From WLMZ01 sp039920665 (GTDB taxonomy: Bacteria > Actinomycetota > Acidimicrobiia > Acidimicrobiales > Ilumatobacteraceae), in the NCBI GenBank assembly GCA_039920665.1, contig JBDSDH010000275.1:1-10549 (forward strand): DNA of 10,549 nucleotides, read 5' to 3'. A program made the translations under genes and the position numbers. Shown one piece after another: positions 9,101-10,549 of the stretch; position 1 is the first letter of the stretch, and every line of letters begins with the position of its first letter. A model generated the notes under the pieces. The model was not told where the DNA came from and ran no database searches. It saw only the letters and a program-made list of their open reading frames with translations.

Positions 9101-9353
9101 CGCGATGGTTGGGCTCGATCCGGATCGCGCGGAAGGTCTTGGTGTCGCGTGGCAACAGGGCCGGGATCTCGAATGTCTTGTCATGCAGGAGCGGCTCTGT
9201 GGTGCCGCTGCTGATCGTGATCCGGACGACGAGATCACCGTTGTCGGTCGGGGTGTCGACGTTGGTCAGCGTCAGCGTGCGCAGCACCGGGCGGTGGGCG
9301 ATCGTGTATGAGTACGTGTCGATACAATCCATCGCGATGTCGACCGTTGCCAT
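3165..9353 (-). CDS. Giant DUF4011 - SF1 helicase - Vsr/DUF559-like nuclease - DUF3320 protein, candidate Hhe-type defence helicase
   Basis: A 2062-residue cytoplasmic protein. An Ig-like beta region (about 15-115) leads into a transglutaminase-like domain with C223 in ATCLD, D225 and H249 in TGHAMAGYW. A low-complexity linker (about 350-395) is followed by DUF4011 (about 405-715, WLKSLLDLSFANPLIDLR). The Upf1/Dna2-like SF1 helicase has Walker A GPPGTGKSQT (762-771, K768), Walker B VVFDEASQ (D1413, E1414), motif III VVVVGDSQQMPPS (D1438), HYRSRHEG, VQGDERDVV and GGERRLNVAVTRAR (ending about 1680). About 645 residues separate Walker A from Walker B. Next come a Vsr/DUF559-like domain (about 1720-1830: FRVDLAV with D1762, ILLDG with D1780, the usual Glu replaced by L1778), a proline linker (about 1838-1858) and DUF3320 (about 1880-2062). 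The helicase motifs are intact, so ATP-driven DNA or RNA translocation is expected. This domain order is known in proteins associated with phage defence; that role is inferred. The ATG at 9353 is preferred over 9362 because AGGA lies 8 bases upstream of it. Confidence 0.92.
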   Translation of the reverse strand: MATVDIAMDCIDTYSYTIAHRPVLRTLTLTNVDTPTDNGDLVVRITISSGTTEPLLHDKTFEIPALLPRDTKTFRAIRIEPNHRELALLDEQITGDLTVTVTAAITGEVLATARQPVTFLAYNQWMHRPEFYDSFSSFVLPNHRALAPAMSRSRELLGERTGSAMTEGYQGGDPARLSEIAKAVFDALAEQQLAYSNPPASFEGSGQKIRTPDLMFGERCATCLDSAVLYASCLAAAGLDPVLVLSTGHAMAGYWTRRETTPELRELETRPVLDNPNDIAALVAAGALQIVETTAFTVNVPPYTYEQAVAHNAALFTSRVSELEALVNVRAARASGVRPIPGRRFVAGMIEILHEQPVSSAGVWEPPPDRAAGEAGTSGNEWTPTESERRADTGAASSHVTSANQRMHAFEAPPRVRAWLKSLLDLSFANPLIDLRPGKSSFRFELPPGMLDAVEDRLMQGGNIELLPASRVPARVLDADDLGAALLRDFTANGQLYSPDVATLEPAIDTAKRAALAADPTLPPARAQRAAEDQIAASMSATLESSISLLRRKAREIESQAGSNNLFLTIGALRWTEPPVSGQRKREGPATAPLFLIPVRISGSANSSFRIKIDEAAEVTPNYCLLEKLRQTFDLVIPELETPDLDAVGIDVDATIAAVRRALGDKRLHDVIVEETAHLAVLNFTTFRLWKDMRDHWPQFMENAVVNHLVTTPYEAFENEVPSTLAGPDATTEDLLCPIEIDESQLDAVRWAVQGRSFVIEGPPGTGKSQTITNLLAACIGANKRVLFVAEKQPALQVVKKRLEQIGLTPFCIDLHDKGSKPEQIRKQVRDALDFAGTDREAEWVELSARLSADERDLAAYRDVIHSIDPAGYSAWTARQELVELDAANPAGQRIDVDVPESFIDEAPMVLPEVREALLALPSVASVARLEPSAPWTLADRTDFVAIDQAGLTAMITSLQSTLHDLSQLPQGIKQVLARLTTPDELATVIATVDAALTTGIPTDTELAVIGGSSWIAARDTAVARLDVFTDTSAPLLQTFGPSIFTADLAPIIAATTEAASAGFFSRSRRHRAMALLLSPFRIDSSDRKPEQYLALLQQVAPAKAEMVAIAAQFRAIAGVRLDADWSPVAPGAPGASAAPSASAAPLASAALDDVDQLRARLAVLPAEADRYRTRASADVRAALAAGWVPDARSMAAIAAARDGWQQLTTMLGATSASIERWRNGHNLFDAWARSQPGWAQSAPRLLALQRWCDLLECLAPVTAAGLTDLTARVLAGQIDLADVYDTFRRGLVTTALRERLEAGRVDQFDGLAHDRRVQTFIARAAQKRQLMRTVIPTRLVQSRPFRPGTRFGEYGALERELSKTTRRLSIRRLIERYGEILPGMTPCFLMSPDSVARFLPPGAVTFDVVVFDEASQIEVAEAIGAMGRAKAVVVVGDSQQMPPSTFGGSSGTGDGDDLNAGLDGVDADQNLDQTVFEDLESILSECVESNLPRLYLQCHYRSRHEGLIAFSNAAFYEGKLTTFPSPAVGQASPIHWRRIDGHFDRAASGDDKRTNRAEADAIVVDIARRLDDPATAHQSICVVTLNVQQQALILRLLDESGDERIRTLLDDEGDDGLIVRNLESVQGDERDVVLISIAFAPIERTLVNGTVSRRLPLNFGPLNRKGGERRLNVAVTRARSEVTVFCSFEPEEMRLAETPSKGLQLLQQYLAIARDGTRTSGDLIAREQSAPDHHRRAVAAALRARGLRVAENVGLSTFRVDLAVGMPDRDDWQVAILLDGPGWAARSTVYDRDALPVSVLTVMGWQRVLRVWLPSWLQEPQRVLDDIVAAVDAAQHAPEPPPPPPPPPPLPPPLPPPILEPVAVVATGSRTRSDPLERIFTEAPTTVIGDRDLFEQLDRPNARRHIVAAIDETLAAEAPIHTARLAKIVATRFGIERVTKVRADSIVALAGHALRRDHDDFGSFLWTVDPETWRNYRRTPDGVDRKLEHIPAEEIANAMVDITSMGLAIVRSQLHREIADVFDIAKVTAPVRAVFDAVIDSAINSGRLIDVDGSIRLAKQR
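3781..3840 (-). repeat. 12-bp imperfect tandem repeat encoding a proline-rich linker
   Basis: Five units on the plus strand read GGTGGAGGCAGC, GGTGGAGGCAGC, GGTGGAGGCGGC, GGTGGTGGCGGC and GGTGGCTCTGGC. Read in frame on the minus strand they give a PPP/LPPP tract of about 20 residues between the nuclease-like domain and DUF3320 of the helicase. Because the unit is a multiple of three, gain or loss of copies by slippage would keep the frame and change only linker length. Confidence 0.85.
5905..5967 (-). repeat. 18-bp tandem repeat encoding an Ala-rich APxASA linker
   Basis: Three 18-base units start with GCGGAC at 5905, 5923 and 5941, and the last is extended by one more 9-base CCGGGCGCG. In the helicase frame they encode APGASA, APSASA and APLASA, at about residues 1129-1150 in the long insertion between Walker A and Walker B. 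The tract reads as a flexible, slippage-prone linker. Confidence 0.8.
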
Positions 9354-9361
9354 GGCGACCA

Positions 9362-9365
9362 TCCT
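9362..9365 (-). promoter_or_regulatory. Ribosome binding site deciding the helicase start
   Basis: The minus strand reads AGGA, 8 bases, then the ATG at 9353. The same AGGA overlaps an in-frame ATG at 9362, which therefore has no spaced site of its own and would add only three residues. Confidence 0.5.
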
Positions 9366-9430
9366 GCCATTCGGACTCGCTGCTGCGACTTGCGGGCTGG
9401 TTCACGAACCCGACCTGCAGGGTGATTCCG

Positions 9431-9973
9431 TCAGCCGAGGACGGCGTCGCGGCATCGATCGCGGAGCGTGGAGATGGCGTCGTCGGTCGCGGACAGGTCG
9501 TGGATGCCGACCTCGCGTTCGATCTCGAGCGCTGCTCGTGGGGTGGACACCTGGCTGGTGACGTCGATGTCCCACAACACGCACGTCGCCACCGTGCTCC
9601 TGTCGGCTTCGGCCAGCGTGGGCAGCGTCTCGCCGGGGGCTGTGGCCGGCTGGATCGCGGCATCGTGGCGCACGATCACCGCTCGTGCCGAGTACGTCGA
9701 CGAACCGGTCGCTGCAGCGCTGACGACGATCACCTTGACCACCGTCGCCGTCACGGTCGGACCGACCTGGGCACTGGCCCAGGTCGGAGCGTCGGTGGTG
9801 AAGCGGGCAATCACGTTGGCCGGCGCCACGTCGCGTGCTGGTCCCGGCTTGCTGCCGCTGGTGGTCACCCCGGCAGCGACGAACATCAGCCCGACCAGGA
9901 TCAGCGCAAGCGGGACCAACCACGGCAGCAGCCGCCAGATCAACGAGCGTTCAGTCGTCCCCAGATCCGGCAC
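9431..9973 (-). CDS. Unrecognised single-pass membrane protein with extracytoplasmic domain
   Basis: A 180-residue protein that I do not recognise. After a short N-terminus (MPDLGTTERSLIWR) one hydrophobic helix spans about 15-36 (LLPWLVPLALILVGLMFVAAGV). No lipobox cysteine follows, so it is a membrane anchor or uncleaved signal. The rest, about 140 residues, should lie outside the membrane. It is Ala/Thr/Val-rich with beta-strand-like stretches (PTVTATVVKVIVVSAA), an aromatic core (TCVLWDIDV, 130-138) and a charged C-terminal helix. Two cysteines, C131 and C174, could pair. Start: GTG at 9973, because a TAA stop lies in frame 9 bases upstream and no ATG occurs before the membrane helix. There is no Shine-Dalgarno sequence, but a TAACGT box suggests leaderless initiation. 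The gene lies 77 bases upstream of the helicase on the same strand with no evident terminator, so co-transcription is possible; a shared function is not shown. Confidence 0.75.
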   Translation of the reverse strand: MPDLGTTERSLIWRLLPWLVPLALILVGLMFVAAGVTTSGSKPGPARDVAPANVIARFTTDAPTWASAQVGPTVTATVVKVIVVSAAATGSSTYSARAVIVRHDAAIQPATAPGETLPTLAEADRSTVATCVLWDIDVTSQVSTPRAALEIEREVGIHDLSATDDAISTLRDRCRDAVLG

Positions 9974-9979
9974 CCACCC

Positions 9980-9985
9980 ACGTTA
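9980..9985 (-). promoter_or_regulatory. Candidate -10 box (TAACGT) for leaderless transcription of the membrane-protein gene
   Basis: The minus strand reads TAACGT, 6 bases (GGGTGG), then the GTG start at 9973. The hexamer fits TANNNT and the spacing puts the transcription start at the start codon. It includes the in-frame TAA that limits the gene at its 5' end. No convincing -35 is seen. If active, it would begin a transcript that could run into the helicase gene. Confidence 0.45.
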
Positions 9986-10036
9986 CGCGATCCGCTCCTT
10001 CGCCACCCGCACCCGCCCATGCGATCGGCATCCGCG

Positions 10037-10054
10037 GGTCACGCTGCGGTGACC
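10037..10054 (-). terminator. 6-bp inverted repeat downstream of the SCP2 gene, possible terminator or operator
   Basis: GGTCAC (10037-10042) and GTGACC (10049-10054) flank a 6-base loop, starting 10 bases after the SCP2 stop codon on the minus strand. No T-tract follows. It also lies about 50 bases upstream of the -10 box of the membrane-protein gene, so an operator for that promoter is an alternative. Confidence 0.3.
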
Positions 10055-10064
10055 GAGCGGCGGG

Positions 10065-10475
10065 TCAGGCGGCGGTGATCGACTTGATTTCTTCGGCGAT
10101 CGCCTTGCTGGCGTCATCGGTGGGCATCGCGGTCTGGAGCGCCATCATCTTCATCATGTCGCCCTGGACCTTGATCTTGCCGGTCATGAAGGCCTGCATC
10201 GCGGCAGCCTGATCCTGGTCGACGAACAGCGCCTTGGCGGTTGCGTAGTCGGTGGTGATGGTGACGTCGGGGGTGTCGAGCGTGCCCAGGTCCATCACGA
10301 CGTCACCGGAGGAGGTGTCGATGTAACTGTTGACGTTGCCGTCGCCGAACGGCACATCGGTGATGACCTGATTGACCTTGATCGACTGGGTCACCTTGCC
10401 GGTCTGGCCCTCGTACTTGGCCCGGATCGCCTTGGCTTCGGTCATCCATTCTTCGGACAGAAATGGGTTCGGCAT
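10065..10475 (-). CDS. SCP2 sterol-binding (lipid-carrier) domain protein
   Basis: A 136-residue soluble protein made of a single SCP2-type domain. The diagnostic C-terminal segment is AFMTGKIKVQGDMMKMMAL (95-113), matching the family's G-K-(I/L)-x-x-x-G-D-x-x-K pattern. It is preceded by a beta-sheet region (VNSYIDTSSGDVVMDLG, 48-64; VTITTDYATAKALF, 71-84) and closed by a helix ending KSITAA. SCP2 domains enclose a hydrophobic tunnel that binds fatty acyl-CoA, sterols or other lipids. In actinobacteria, small free-standing versions like this are common and mostly uncharacterised. The start at 10475 is fixed by GAGGGGA six bases upstream; the in-frame ATG at 10526 would add 17 residues that overlap the promoter-like box. 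The protein probably serves lipid metabolism, as does the SDR at the left end of the window, but the two genes are 7.7 kb apart and convergent, so they are not an operon. Confidence 0.9.
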   Translation of the reverse strand: MPNPFLSEEWMTEAKAIRAKYEGQTGKVTQSIKVNQVITDVPFGDGNVNSYIDTSSGDVVMDLGTLDTPDVTITTDYATAKALFVDQDQAAAMQAFMTGKIKVQGDMMKMMALQTAMPTDDASKAIAEEIKSITAA

Positions 10476-10481
10476 CGATAT

Positions 10482-10488
10482 TCCCCTC
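10482..10488 (-). promoter_or_regulatory. Strong ribosome binding site of the SCP2 gene
   Basis: The minus strand reads GAGGGGA, 6 bases (ATATCG), then the ATG at 10475. It is the clearest Shine-Dalgarno sequence in the window and settles the start. Confidence 0.7.
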
Positions 10489-10507
10489 GAGAGTTGTAAC
10501 GGGCCAG

Positions 10508-10513
10508 ACGCTA
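10508..10513 (-). promoter_or_regulatory. Candidate -10 box (TAGCGT) of the SCP2 gene
   Basis: The minus strand reads TAGCGT, the same hexamer as before the SDR gene. A start about 7 bases downstream would give an mRNA leader of roughly 26 bases carrying the ribosome binding site. No -35 hexamer matches at 16-18 base spacing. Confidence 0.35.
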
Positions 10514-10549
10514 TCCGACCAGTCACCGACCGGAGTGTTCGAGCGCCCA

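Noticed and set aside
9399..9410. Inverted repeat GGTTC-AC-GAACC between the membrane-protein gene and the helicase, as terminator or operator.
   Set aside because: The stem is only 5 bp with a 2-base centre and there is no T-tract; this is too weak to call.
9235..9663. Overlapping minus-strand frame 9235-9663 as a separate gene bridging the membrane protein and helicase.
   Set aside because: It overlaps both genes in another frame, is Arg/Pro/Ser-rich and shows no domain.
10476..10526. Upstream ATG at 10526 as the SCP2 start.
   Set aside because: It would place the GAGGGGA ribosome binding site and the TAGCGT box inside the coding region, and the extra 17 residues are not SCP2-like.

Overview
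The window is uniformly GC-rich and looks like chromosomal DNA of a high-GC actinobacterium. The four-repeat PASTA receptor with a Thr/Pro-rich tail, the Hsd17B4/ChsB1-like dehydrogenase, the free-standing SCP2 protein and the likely leaderless promoters with TANNNT -10 boxes all point that way. The style of the PASTA tail suggests Acidimicrobiia (Ilumatobacter-like), but that is an inference and not a placement.

Layout. Two plus-strand genes occupy the left end: the 3' part of a PASTA-domain membrane protein, probably a PknB-type Ser/Thr kinase whose kinase domain lies outside the window, and a short-chain dehydrogenase/reductase. A 10-bp hairpin separates them. They converge on four minus-strand genes that fill the remaining 8 kb. 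In transcription order these are an SCP2 sterol/lipid-carrier protein (10475-10065), an unrecognised single-pass membrane protein (9973-9431), a giant 2062-residue DUF4011/SF1 helicase/Vsr-like nuclease/DUF3320 protein (9353-3165), and a small NERD-like nuclease-fold protein (2994-2371). No intergenic gap exceeds about 170 bases (the longest is 2995-3164). I see no RNA genes, transposase, integrase, att site or CRISPR array.

How the genes may work together. The core of interest is the giant helicase with the NERD-like protein behind it, possibly with the membrane protein in front. The helicase has the domain order of large DUF4011-helicase-Vsr proteins linked to phage defence (Hhe-type). Both nuclease-like domains in the pair seem to lack the usual catalytic glutamate: the NERD-like protein has V-V-K where E-x-K is expected, and the helicase's C-terminal domain has I-L-L-D where I-E-x-D is expected. 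This could be a variant that binds DNA without cutting it, or one that cuts with a different active site. The SDR and SCP2 proteins correspond to two domains of peroxisomal multifunctional enzyme 2 and probably belong to fatty-acyl or sterol side-chain metabolism, unrelated to the helicase.

Transcription signals show two modes. The SDR and the membrane protein lack Shine-Dalgarno sequences and have a TANCGT box 6-8 nt before the start codon, which suggests leaderless mRNAs. The SCP2, NERD-like and helicase genes have recognisable ribosome binding sites.
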